DNA from: Neolentinus lepideus HHB14362 ss-1
Taxonomy: Eukaryota; Basidiomycota; Agaricomycetes; Gloeophyllales; Gloeophyllaceae
DNA length: 64,000 bases
Direction of reading: 5' to 3'
NCBI GenBank assembly: GCA_001632425.1
Contig: KV425552.1
Span: forward strand, 472,359-536,358
This document shows, in pieces, positions 46,511 through 56,644 of this stretch. The number at the start of each line of letters is the position of its first letter. The first letter of the stretch is position 1. The notes under the pieces are model-generated. The model ran no database searches. It worked only from the letters and a program-made list of their open reading frames with translations, and was not told the DNA's origin. A program made the translations under genes and the position numbers.

Positions 46511-47093
46511 GGATGAATGGAAGTAAGGGATTATGACGCACCAAAGGATAAGTAATGGAGGGAAATGGCTCTAGCCTGAGATCGACAAGCCTGAGGAGAA
46601 GCGTAACGGCACGGGGTGCTACGGAATTTCTAGCTGGATTAATTGCATCAGCATATCCATAGCATACGCCTGTGAACGGCAAGGCTGTGTGAGCCGAGCA
46701 AGGCGGGGAAAAAGCAAGAATTGTCTGGGAAATAGCTAATTTCATGGTCAACGGGAGGGCTAGATACTTGAGAGTAGAATATTTGCAAAAATACATGCCC
46801 TTGAAGCGGAGCTGAAGTAAGTAGGTGAAGCTGAGCGAATGGTGCGGCATAAGCTAGTCCATGGCACCAGTGGCGTGGTCTGTCCATCAGGGCGATACGG
46901 TCCGCGCGGTCCAGGAGAAGAGTCCGGGGGCGACGCTTTGACCATCCCTTGGCCCTACTAGCGCTTATAATCCCGGCCCCTGCCGAGAACGATCCTTTAT
47001 CAGTCCCCATCACCCACCTCCATAATTTTCAACCCCCTTTTCTTCCCTACCATTCACCACCACTCACCACCTTCACTGTACGCATCTTGCACG

Positions 47094-47829
47094 ATGACCA
47101 CGACTATCAACACTTCATTCATCTTCATTCGCGGCATATGGTGCACTTGGCCGTCTCTCGACGCGTCTGCCACCGACGCCACGCGCACGACTTTGACCAA
47201 CAACGACTTTTACGCGTTGCCCAACGTGAATGTCACCCCCAAGAATTCTGTTGAGCTTTCAGACGAGGTAAACTCGTGTTTATACGCGTCGAGAGTCGAG
47301 TTATCTAACAAAAGTTGGTTATTAGCTGTCGTCAATGGACAACAGACAGAAAATAACCGACAAACGGGGATTGTCCACTCGGCCTACGATCAAGCAACCG
47401 ACGCCGCTCCACTGGGACGCCAACGCCCGACCCAAATGGCTCGACGACTACGAACGCACATCCGTGCAACCGCGCGTCGAGAAGGTGGTCGAGGCGCTGC
47501 CGGCCTTCAAATGCGCCGCGTCCGTCCTGGACGAATCGTTAGACCAGGCCGAGGAGGAGAGGATGCTGGCCGAACTGGCCTCGCTGCCCACGCGTGGGCC
47601 CCGCCGCCGCAGGATACGATTCGACCCATTCCGCAACGACTTTGATGCAGACCAACGTCCCCGTCTTCGAAGACGACGAGGACGAGGAGTCAGGCCTCGC
47701 CACCCATCCCGAGGCGATCGACACCACCCGCAGCCGCGCGTCAACCGCCGGCGCCGTACCCACCACCGTCGACGCCCTGCCTCTTCAAACGAGCCAGGAG
47801 CGCTTCCAGGCCCGCCACCCCATGACTGA
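47094..47829 (+). CDS. orphan gene B, copy 1
   Basis: Two exons, 47094-47267 and 47326-47829, give 225 aa. The intron (47268-47325, GTAAAC...TTATTAG) is conserved in the copy at 60512. The protein begins MTTTINTSFIFIRGIWCTWP and continues TLTNNDFYALPNVNVTP. Exon 2 has WDANARPKWLDDYERT, then VEALPAFKCAASVLDESLDQ and EEERMLAELASL, and ends in an Arg-rich run (RPRLRRRRGRGVRPRHPSR). I know no homologue. A second frame (+1) is open from 47594 to 47917 and gives an equally protein-like tail (TNVPVFEDDEDEESGLATHP, ending TIGCTTRAKTQYW); both frames overlap by 236 nt and the same is true in copy 2. So the true C-terminus is uncertain. A third copy (50365-49828, minus) is broken. Confidence 0.6.
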
Positions 47830-48059
47830 GGAGGCACGCAAGCGGGAGGAACGCATGGAGGCCATCGCCAACACCATCGGCTGCACTACCCGTGCGAAGA
47901 CGCAGTACTGGCAATGATCACGACGACGTGGAGTATGGGGTTTGACGGAGTCTTCGGTCGATCCATTCCTGATCTGAATGAATGAGGATAGTTGTCCCGG
48001 CTTTGTACGAATATTCGTTTTTGATATTACGGTTGTTTGTATCTCGTGTTTGTACTTGA

Positions 48060-48960
48060 TTCTTATACATCTAAACGAAAGGCGCGCTGTGCCATCCTTG
48101 CTGCATCTTCCAAGGTCCCGACGACAACAGGGTACCAAGGACAACAAGTCGAGTTCAAGACCAATACCAACCTCTATAATGGCCGTCTAGAAACAAGCGC
48201 TATGTTCGTGAGGTAGGTGAGTTTGGCTCACAATATCGCCATGTCCATTACGGGGAGAATGCCATCGATCTCCTCCCTGCGGGGTCGTACAGAAGCACCT
48301 GCAGACATGCGGGGTTTCAAATGATCTATTAGAATAGGTGAGCACACTCGCTTTGTTCATCGGAAGCCAATCACTTACAACTTCCATCGAAGCGTCTCGC
48401 TTCGTCCAGGCAGTAAATCGCTCGGAGATCACGCGAGACGCATTCCAGTGATAGTCGAGTTCAAGCTCAAGACCGACATCCGTATCGGCCGTCTAGAAAC
48501 AAGCGCTGTACGGTGCGTCGATCTCCTCCCAGCGCAGCCAATAGTGTTCCAAATGATCTATCAGGATAAGTGAGCACATTCGCCTCTTTGTCGGAAACAA
48601 TCACTTACTAGTGTGCTGCCTCATATCAGTGATGCCAACCCCGCGTATGCAGTCCCGCTTCGTCCAGGCATACAATCACGACCATCGAGACAGTAGACTT
48701 CAACAAGTATGATCCCATACCTTCTGAGCCATACATCAGATTGCAAGGATGCGAATATTCATGCGCAGCAGCGGCGTTGGAGGGTGTGGAAGACATGGTG
48801 TTGCTTGGTTTCCTCACGGCTGCTCCGACCGTCGTTGCCGCACACCCCTCCTCCCGACCAAGAAAATAGATTGATATAGTGTATCTCTCGACTGCTTGTG
48901 CGTTGAAACCTGAGCGCTTGAGCTATTGGGCGGGCTGTGTGCAGGAGATGAGGATCAGAT
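48060..48960 (-). repeat. block C, copy 1: degenerate exon-like repeats
   Basis: Contains two related units of about 250 bp, near 48180-48440 and 48480-48700. Each has, on the minus strand, a donor-like GTAAGTGATT (near 48369-48378 and 48600-48609) and, about 45 nt on, an acceptor-like TAATAG or TGATAG. Shared plus-strand words are CCCGCTTCGTCCAGGCA and GCCGTCTAGAAACAAGCGCT. The same signals recur in the copy at 61500-62650. The layout suggests tandem duplication of an exon-intron unit of an unknown minus-strand gene, now decayed. Confidence 0.5.
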
Positions 48961-49294
48961 CATGATAGTCTTACAGCGCGGTCAGCGAGTAGAGTCTCAG
49001 AGTCACTGATCCAGGTGTCCTCGATTGTACAACTCGTAGCGAAGGCGCCTCTCTGCTTTATTCCAGCAACGAGTAGGCGAAGACAGAACGTCAAATCGCG
49101 CAGAGGAGCGATGCAAACTCGTAGGTGATGTGGCGTGTCAGCCAAAAATGGTATACGGCTGTGGGGAGGGATCTACGAGTGGGCTGAATTGAACTAGAGA
49201 CGAGAGAATTGTCACAGATCGTTTTACGCATGAGATCATAGGACGAGATGTTCGTATCACTTATCGAGAAAATCAACTAACAACAGTACTAGTC

Positions 49295-49826
49295 TCATTG
49301 AACGACAACATGCTAGGTGAAAGAGAATAGTGCCATCGAAGTATTAGAATTAAAATGATTTCTATCTGCGACAGGTACAAGCACTAGTGTGGAATAAACA
49401 GCCATCGCACCGCGGACGAAGAAACTCACGGTGAAGGCGCCACTACGAACTACAGAGAGAAACAAAGGTAGAGTATTATACTTGATCTGTTCGCATCTTC
49501 CACACTGGAACGCCGTCTCTGTTGCCCCGGTTACTTTGTGTCAACAGCCTTCCGCACTGTTCGTCAGACGAGACGCGCCATTAATTAATGATCAGGCGTA
49601 TCATCGAATGTGAATCGTATCATCAGGCGTGCACTATGAATCCCGAGGATCTCGAACCACATTCGATGAGCGCGAAACCACTGCCTGGGACATACCGCGC
49701 TAGTCCTCCTGGCCACGGGAAGGTCTACGCGCTTACCGAGTCCTGTGATGTGTCGGTCTCCGATGTTAATATCAAGCTCATGCGTATACTTATCCACGTC
49801 GAACACTTGTTCTTTGTGTGGTGCGC
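49295..49826 (+). repeat. repeat A, copy 2 (truncated)
   Basis: Same sequence as repeat A at 44700 and 63075, from AACGACAACATGC through the TTAATTAA site (49580) and CGATGAGCGCGAAACCACTG to GTGTGGTGCGC, where similarity stops at 49826. The next bases belong to an inverted copy of gene B. Confidence 0.7.
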
Positions 49827-49827
49827 T

Positions 49828-50365
49828 CACGCGTGGGCAGCCAGGTCACCTCAGCCAGCATCCTCTGGTCCTCGGCCTGGTCCAACGGCTCGTCCAAGAC
49901 GGACGCGGCGCACCTAAAGACTGGCAGCGCATCGACCATCTTTTCGACGCGTGGCATCGGTGCTTGCACATATGTGCAATCGTAGTCGTCAAGCCATTTG
50001 GGTCGGGCGTCCCAGCGGTCCGGCTTAGATTGCTTGATAACCGGCCGAGTGGACAATCCCCACTTTAGCTTTTCGTCGATTGGCGACAGCTAATAACCAA
50101 ATTTTATTAGATAACTCGATTCTCGACGCGCATGAACGCGAATATACCTTTTCCGAAAGCTGAAAGAGACGCTCTGGGGTGATATTCGTGTCGGACAATG
50201 CGTCAAAGAGGTAGTTGGTGAGATCTCACCGACGAAGACTTTGACGCGTTGCCCAACACCGGTGAGAGTCGGGTGCGTGGCGTCGGTGGAAGACGCGTCG
50301 GGCGGCCGAGTGACCTAAGTGCCGCGAATGCAGATGAAGCTGGTCTTCATAGTTGTGGATATCAT
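49828..50365 (-). pseudogene. orphan gene B, copy 3 (inverted, broken)
   Basis: Minus-strand reading shows TSFICIRGT followed by an in-frame TAG, where copy 1 has SFIFIRGIW. The intron region and exon 2 follow with further changes, although WDARPKWLDDYDCTY, FRCAASVLDEPLDQ and EDQRMLAEV are still readable. It is cut off in mid exon 2 at 49828. It lies directly downstream of the intact permease gene on the same strand. Confidence 0.7.
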
Positions 50366-50885
50366 GCAAGATGCGTACGGTGGTGAGTGGTGGTAAGTGG
50401 CAGGGAAGAAAAGGGGGTTGAAAATTATAGAGGTACGTGATGGGCACTGATAAAGGATCGTTCTCGGGAGGTGTCGGGATTATAGGTGCTAGGATGGTCA
50501 AAGCGCTTCCCCTTCTTCCCTAGCGAGCTGTGTGATCCGGGATCCTTCTCCTGGACCGCACGGACCTCATCATTAAGCCCAGTGGACCTTATGATAGTCC
50601 TCTGAGCGCACAACGCACTGATGGACATGCCACGCCACTCGTGGCATAGACTCGCTTATGCAGTACCATGTCCAAACTCCAACTTGTATCTGCTGCGCTC
50701 TAGAGCATGTCTACGGACGAATATCTTACTGTCTAAGTTCCTCGTGGTCGCAAAATAAGTTATTGTGCAGATGATCCTTCATTTCTCCCACCGCTCGGCT
50801 TCACCAGTCACAGCTTTCACGGCTATGAGCATATAATACAACTCTACTCGAAGAGGCACAACGTACAGTTCAATTATTTAATAAA
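50366..50885. other. spacer between permease gene and B copy 3
   Basis: This spacer is similar to the spacers between the permease fragments and B copies 1 and 2 (for example GTCCAGGAGAAGGATCC and GAGAACGATCCTTTATCAGT on the minus strand). That shows permease and B were neighbours before duplication. It probably holds the B promoter. Confidence 0.55.
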
Positions 50886-52752
50886 CTACGCCGCCAGAAC
50901 TTCCAAAGATACATTTGTGAGATTACCCCTCTCCTTGGTGGTCTCAAGGCTAGAGTCGTCTCCGACCATCGACTCATCCTCTGGTGCGACATAATCACTC
51001 GGTTCCTTCCACGAGTCCTGTCTACTCATGCACTTCGGTGGATCCAAAATACACAGTCCCCAGTATGCCATGAAACTGATAATTAGGCCGATAGGATATG
51101 CGAAGTAATACTCTCGTTGGGCACCAGTGGTGACATGCACCCCGAAGACGCCAAGGAAGCCGTAGAAGTTTGGTGCAATACCCAAGACATAGGCGACATA
51201 GGCACGGTAGTTCCAGCCATTGGAATACCAGTAGAGCCCAGATGGCTTCGTCGTGTATAAGTCGGGGACAATAAAATGACCACGACTGATAATGTAGTAC
51301 TGACATAGCATGACCCCGGTGATGGCTGACAGGAAAATCCTGACAATGAATACTTAACGCTGTGAGCAGCAAGGAGATAATGTTGGACTGACTGGTACGA
51401 AGCAAGCCAGCTAACGAAGCTGGAGGCGGTACCTAGGATGTACCATGGGCACATCGCATACGAGACGACCGCAGTGATGTAGAAACCACGACGGATGGTA
51501 ATGAACCTCGGCCACAGCGCCGCGAGGTCGTTCCCTGCTGGAATAGAGTTCTCGAAGATTGACGAGAAGATGGAGCTGTACATGAAGCCGAGAGCGAGGA
51601 AAAATGCTGCTGCTCGTGTACGTGGAGAGTAGTCGCGGGTGAGCATCGCGTCCAGAAGGGTGATAGGATTCCATATCAACTAGGTATCAAAGTCAGCTGT
51701 CTTATGGTAGTTAGCTGAAGCTGAATGTACGGACATCTCCGAATATAACTTGTGACGTTGAGCCTACAATATTGCCAAGTAGACCAACGAGCAGCGTGGA
51801 CAAAGGGAATCCGATGAGCTGAGGCCAGAAAGCATTGTTAGGTTTCTTAGCATATCGCATGAAGTCGGCGGCGTTTGAGGCATAGGTGGCACAGTTCGCG
51901 CAGTAGATCCAGATGTACTGAGCAATGATCCACGACTTCGCAATTCCATGCACCGTGCTGCCTTGCCGTGCTACAGGTCCGATCCCACCAGCTTCTTTGA
52001 CAGTCCAGGCGAGCATACCGATACAGGACATCACAAAGAACACGAGCTTTATGTAGATGTACCACTTCAACTTTGGAATCTCAATGTGGAGGAAGGAAGT
52101 GGTCATGATCCTGGATATCGAGTGATCAGTTCGCAGTGACGTGCAGCAGATGGTAAAGACTCACCAAAAGACAGCGAAACCGATGAGACCACCAGAGTTC
52201 AAGGCCGAGGCATTAGCAGGGAAGACATCGGGGATCCTCGCAATGGATGGAAAGATCGCATGAAGCATGACATATGTACATTGACCGCCTTGAACTGCAT
52301 TAACTCCCGTCCAGACAAGAGTCATAACGACTCGATTGATGACAGGCCAGTAGCCTCCCCACACTCCAAAGCTGGCTCGGACGATGGCAGGGTATGAGAT
52401 ATGATACACGGAACCAGCACGACCATTGACACAGAGTATAGCAGCAATGATGACTCAATTAGAATCAGACCACTTCACACGGGGTGCTATAGATGATCAG
52501 CTGACTTTGGCCTGCAAGTTGGCAGGCAATACCCTCCCACAAACTCAATCCAGCTGCTAAAGCTGTCGTTGCACCATAAAACGAGGCCGGCGTTGCATTG
52601 GCTGATAACCAAAACCAAAAGTAAGTCCTCCAGGTGTAGGTTCGATCTTGCACGGGGATGGGACGCAAGTCATCGTTGTCGAGCCATTGGTGCCGATTTT
52701 CACAGCGACCTTCCCGGTACTCCTTCGTCTCGAATCTGCAAACCCAAGCCAT
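50886..52752 (-). CDS. NCS1 nucleobase/cation symporter
   Basis: Five exons as modelled: 52752-52506, 52453-52165, 52110-51735, 51679-51393 and 51339-50886, 550 aa. Family segments in order are NDDLRPIPVQDRTYTW, TYFWFWLSANATPASFYGAT, CVNGRAGSVYHISYPAIVRA followed by SFGVWGGYWPVINRV, VQGGQCTYVMLHAIFPS, SNAADFMRYAKKPNNAFWPQ and the late PSGLYWYSNGWNYRAYVAYV. These are the marks of fungal uracil/allantoin/thiamine-type permeases of the plasma membrane, with about 12 helices. The exact substrate is not decided. The start is uncertain: FETKEYREGRC follows a possible TTTGCAG acceptor at 52736, so a further short exon may lie upstream of 52752. Its last exon is duplicated as fragments at 46327 and 59596. 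Confidence 0.85.
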
Positions 52753-54280
52753 GGATAGGACTCTGAGGGGGCGCTGGTAGTGACTGCCCACAGGTAAAAG
52801 ACCATTTCCTGCAAGTACGTGTCAATATAAAGTGGTTAAGGTTCTGTTATCTACGGACCCTCTCACGCTATCTGCCTCGCGAGAATGACTCTGACAGAAG
52901 CCACCGTGTTATTACCCAAGGGAGATGCATCTACCGCGATGGTCAGGTACTCCTAGAAGATATTCGCATGGAATGACAACCTTGACGTACTGAAGCGCGA
53001 GTAGAGAGACGAAAATAGTCAGCATTTCAAAGCTGTATCGTGAAGGTTCAGCTCTCAAGCCTTAGGCTTTATCATTCGTGGGGCTGAGATGCGCGTCATT
53101 ATGCGGCTTCAAACATAAGACGCTACCTAAAGACCCCCCCTCCGGCAATACTGCCATGCTAGACGCGACTGAATATTGCGCAAGCTTCCTAGTGGATGCC
53201 CCACGTGGCGCAGATCCGATGGGATCTGTAGCACTCATTGGACAGGTTGACGGAACCAAAATGTGCCGGAAGAAAATGAAAGCTGTCCAAGAACCTGCGC
53301 AGTCGAAGAGCACTGGTCTTGAAGTTGTATCAGTGTGTATCTGACGACAAGTGAGAAAAGGCAACTCTTGGCCTGATTAATCCACATGTACCGGTGAGCT
53401 GGATACGAGTCGTAACGATTTCTCCCAGGGCGGGTAAGGGGGTTCGTGGTGTTATACTCACCAGCAAGCGGCTACGAGTACTCCCTCCGTGGATCCGCAT
53501 GAACCATATTTCGTGGTATGATGGGATGCTGTCCCAAGAAGGCAGTAGTTGAAAGAACATATGTTGCTATCTGTCTAGTAAGGAGTCGGGTTCCCTGCAC
53601 ACGCTCAGGCTGATATCGTTCGATTGATGTCGAAATGTATGGCACCTAATTGAAGCATACGTACTCTGTCGAAAGAGGACTGAGCATGAGAAGCAGTCAA
53701 CGGATGATCACTTCAGCGTGCGATGGTGAACCTCAGTGGCATTTGGTGGATCTTAGCGCAGCAGATTTCGTAGAGTGACCGATAAAACCAAGTGGCATGC
53801 CAAGTGGTTTGGTGGTTTGCTGTATATCAGAAAGACCTGGTATACAGTGACAGTTGCAAAGATATTGGAAAATTCAGTTCATCCGTTCTTATACAGTCAA
53901 CACGGTGGACATGAGGCTGAGCAATCAAGACCGTACTGACAGTCACAAGAGGGATAAAATCGTCAATTGCATGCAGAACGCACCAGTATATACAGTATAA
54001 ATACCAGTCATAGATACAGTGACTAGAGCCCGAGATAGAAAAAATGGAGGTGGCACGGAGAGGTTCACTGCAGTAAAGGAAAATGGGTTAAGACGAGAAA
54101 GACGGGTGCTGGCTGCGCGGCGGGCCAGAGGGTCTCCAGGAGGGACGACCTATCGGAACTATACCAAAAGTGAACAATGGCATCGCTAGACCGCGGACCG
54201 GCGCTTGCCGAAGTTGTGGTTGTAATCGATGGCCCATCAGCCAGTGCTTTTCTTGCCACGACGACCCACTACAGCTCTCT
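52753..54280. other. intergenic, no gene supported
   Basis: Promoter side of the permease gene, perhaps with its missing first exon. Open frames on both strands at 53062-53364 lack support. Confidence 0.4.
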
Positions 54281-55144
54281 ATGCGGAGGATTGCTGGCAA
54301 CCTCTTTTCTGCCGTCGAGGCTTCGATATCACGTCCAGCTTTGCTCAGTGCATCGATGCATGCCACCAGAGGCGGCGCTCTGGGCGACCGAGATGCCAGA
54401 CGAAGCCGTTTGAATCCACTCGCGCGCGAGGTAAGCTCCCAGTACGAAATGTTGTTCCCAAAGTGAACTGAAAAGTTCTGTTATTAGTTTCACCCTACGG
54501 GAGTTATAATAACGGACCACTCGGGAACCATCCTTCATGTTGCTACCGATCCAAGGAACAATTGGCTGCAGGGTGTTGGGAGACGAGAGTGTCCGGAAGA
54601 ATGTGAAGAATGCAACGAGATGTTGGCCACGGTCATCGATGTCGCTTTCGCAGGACTTGACGAAGATATATCTTCGCAGGAGGGTGAGTGGTGGAGGATT
54701 CTTGATCAGCTAAAGAACCTTCCGGAAGATGAAGATGAGGAATACGACGAGAAACCGTATGTCTACATCAACATACCACACGCGCCATGGGATGAGCTGA
54801 AGGCTACGGGCAATACCGAGGACCAGGACCATCGTTCGCCTGGTTCCGCCGACAGCGACTTGTCTCGCCTCAACACGCCGGTCGATGACGATGACGGCTC
54901 GTCTACCGCTCTACCGGAAGACTTCAGTCGCGACGACGCCAGCTCTTGCTCCTTGGACGCCGAATCTCAGAAGGTGGGAGTCATAGAAGATCCGTTCTCG
55001 TTCTCGACCCCACAACCGCGCCGGGTCTTCCCTTCCAAGTTTCTGGAAGACTGGGCCAAAGGGTGTACTCGACACTCCACTCCTCCGCCTTGGTCACATC
55101 TCCCAAAGCGGACGAGTCTCCCATATGAGTGGGATTCTGAATGA
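54281..55144 (+). CDS. acidic hypothetical protein (H)
   Basis: Two exons, 54281-54430 and 54488-55144, give 268 aa. The 57-nt intron has a GTAAGC donor, a GAACTGA branch-like site and TTATTAG acceptor, and only this phase extends the frame. The Arg/Ala-rich N-terminus (MRRIAGNLFSAVEASISRPA) resembles an organelle presequence. Then come FHPTGVIITDHSGTILHVAT and a Cys cluster RRECPEECEECNEM at residues 82-95. The remainder is acidic (LPEDEDEEYDEKP) and ends PYEWDSE. I recognise no family. Start choice is uncertain: an ATG at 54177 opens a different frame that stops before the intron, and overlapping minus-strand frames exist. Confidence 0.5.
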
Positions 55145-55539
55145 GGACGGAGCCGACCTCTTTGCTGAAGAACGGTGGATATAACCTTCATATGAGAAGG
55201 CCCGTGTATATTGTGATGTGGCGCGCATGTCTGGGTGCATCGTAGGAGTGCGATCATTCGAAACATCCATAGTGATTTTCAAGGGTTTTCTTTGTGTATA
55301 AGTAAGCGGGGGGGGTAGGGTGATGGGTCTGAGGCTGGGAATTGTGGCGATCTTTCTTTGATTATCTTCCAGCGAGTCATCTGTACGATATTAGCATAGG
55401 TACAATACCTTATATGGGTGCGACTTGGGTCTCGGCATTTTCCGAAGCCCATAAAAGACCGACAATCTGCATTGTCGCCCACCATCATTTTGACCATCAA
55501 CCACCATCTGCAAGCACTCATCAATTTATAGCCCATACG
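55145..55539. other. short intergenic region
   Basis: Between genes H and G on the plus strand. A G-rich run lies near 55306-55320. No gene seen. Confidence 0.4.
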
Positions 55540-56644
55540 ATGAAGTGGTCCACCGTAAAGAAGGGTCTACTCGCCTTGCAACCCGCTCCAATTCCAGTGC
55601 CGCCGCCGCCGCCGCCACAGCCGCTCGATGCGTCGGACGACGTTACTGACAACCTAAAACACTTGTCATTTGATGAAGTGCGGGAATATTATGACATCGA
55701 CACGAGTCGTGAGAGACTCAATGAACTGTCGACAAAGATGGAGACTGTAAGCCATCTTCAGACGCGCCGTCGAACGAGATAACTGATGTGTGGCCACTAG
55801 TCGACAATTCCCAACATCGACATCCTCAAGAGATCGACACCATCACCCTTTTCTGACGGATTAGATATGTTCGACGCGCTGCACAATCTGACGAGTCAGG
55901 AGATTAGCGAATGGTGGCATCCGAGTACATCACAAGAGCGTCTAGGCGAATTGATGGAGAAAGTGAGTGATCATTGCGACAAGTAATTCTTGAATGCCAA
56001 ACTAAAATTCGTGTAATTAGCTGTGGGCACCCACAGAAGTACTAATCACGAACCTGCTCGAGCAGTGTGCACCACGTGCACCCGTACCAGAGTGGGTCGC
56101 GACTGTACCTAAGTTCGCGGCACCCAGACCGAAACACTGTAATGCAAGGCCTGGATGGATCAATTGGGTTGACTTCAGCTCCTTTGAAGAATGTCCTCCC
56201 AAGCCACAGGTCAGCAGCGCAGTCGCCGCGCTCGACGAGGAGCTCGAGCAGGACCATGAGCGTGTCATGCAGGCAGTAGCATCACTACGGCACCATAATG
56301 ACGGCTTGTGCTGCTGGCCGCCGCCATGGACTCATTCTATATGGTTCGACCCCTTTGGCGATCTCGATGACCAGGAGCTGGATGGCACCTCCGACTGTGA
56401 CATTTCCCCTCTCTCTCTTCCCCGCATCGTCACCCCGCCTAACGACCTTATGACCATCAACTTAGAGAAGTGCTCGACGCTATTCGCATCCGACGCCGAC
56501 GAGATCGTACTGAATAGGCGGATCCCCATTGAGATGTATGTCATTCAACCCCCTCCGACAGCCGCTCGCCGCGAGAAGAGGCAGCAGCTTCTCAACCAGC
56601 TTCTCGCTGAGATCGAGGAGGGCGCCCACTCTCAGTGCAAATGA
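55540..56644 (+). CDS. orphan gene G with duplicated exon module
   Basis: Three exons, 55540-55746, 55801-55962 and 56021-56644, all phase 0, give 330 aa. A proline run (PVPPPPPPQP) near the start is followed by two related segments, one per exon: HLSFDEVREYYDIDTSRERL (from residue 41) and NLTSQEISEWWHPSTSQERL (from about residue 98). Both are followed by a short tail and end at the same position relative to the motif. Exon 3 encodes WAPTEVLITNLLEQ, then WINWVDFSSFEECPPKPQ, an acidic coiled segment (ALDEELEQDHERVMQAVASL) and a C-terminal EKRQQLLNQLLAEIEEG. No known family comes to mind. A partial broken copy is at 45845-46300. Confidence 0.75.

Larger units (their letters stand above)
46327..49826 (+). 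repeat. segmental duplication unit 1 (permease end, B, C, A)
   Basis: The order permease 3' fragment, gene B, block C, block A here is repeated at 59596-63600. Similarity can be followed by eye through spacers as well as genes, for example CGCGGTCCAGGAGAAGAGTC before B (46900 and 60330) and CAGATCGTTTTACGCATGAG before A (49215 and 62955). Small insertions and deletions separate the two. The unit ends abruptly at 49826. Confidence 0.75.

Noticed and set aside
47448..47837. Minus-strand frame of 129 codons inside gene B, also present in copy 2
   Set aside because: It mirrors the GC-rich Arg/Asp coding stretch and has no intron or start support; the plus-strand model has a conserved intron.
53062..53364. 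Overlapping frames on both strands upstream of the permease
   Set aside because: Neither gives a known domain or a good splice link to the permease; a missing first exon could lie here but cannot be pointed to.
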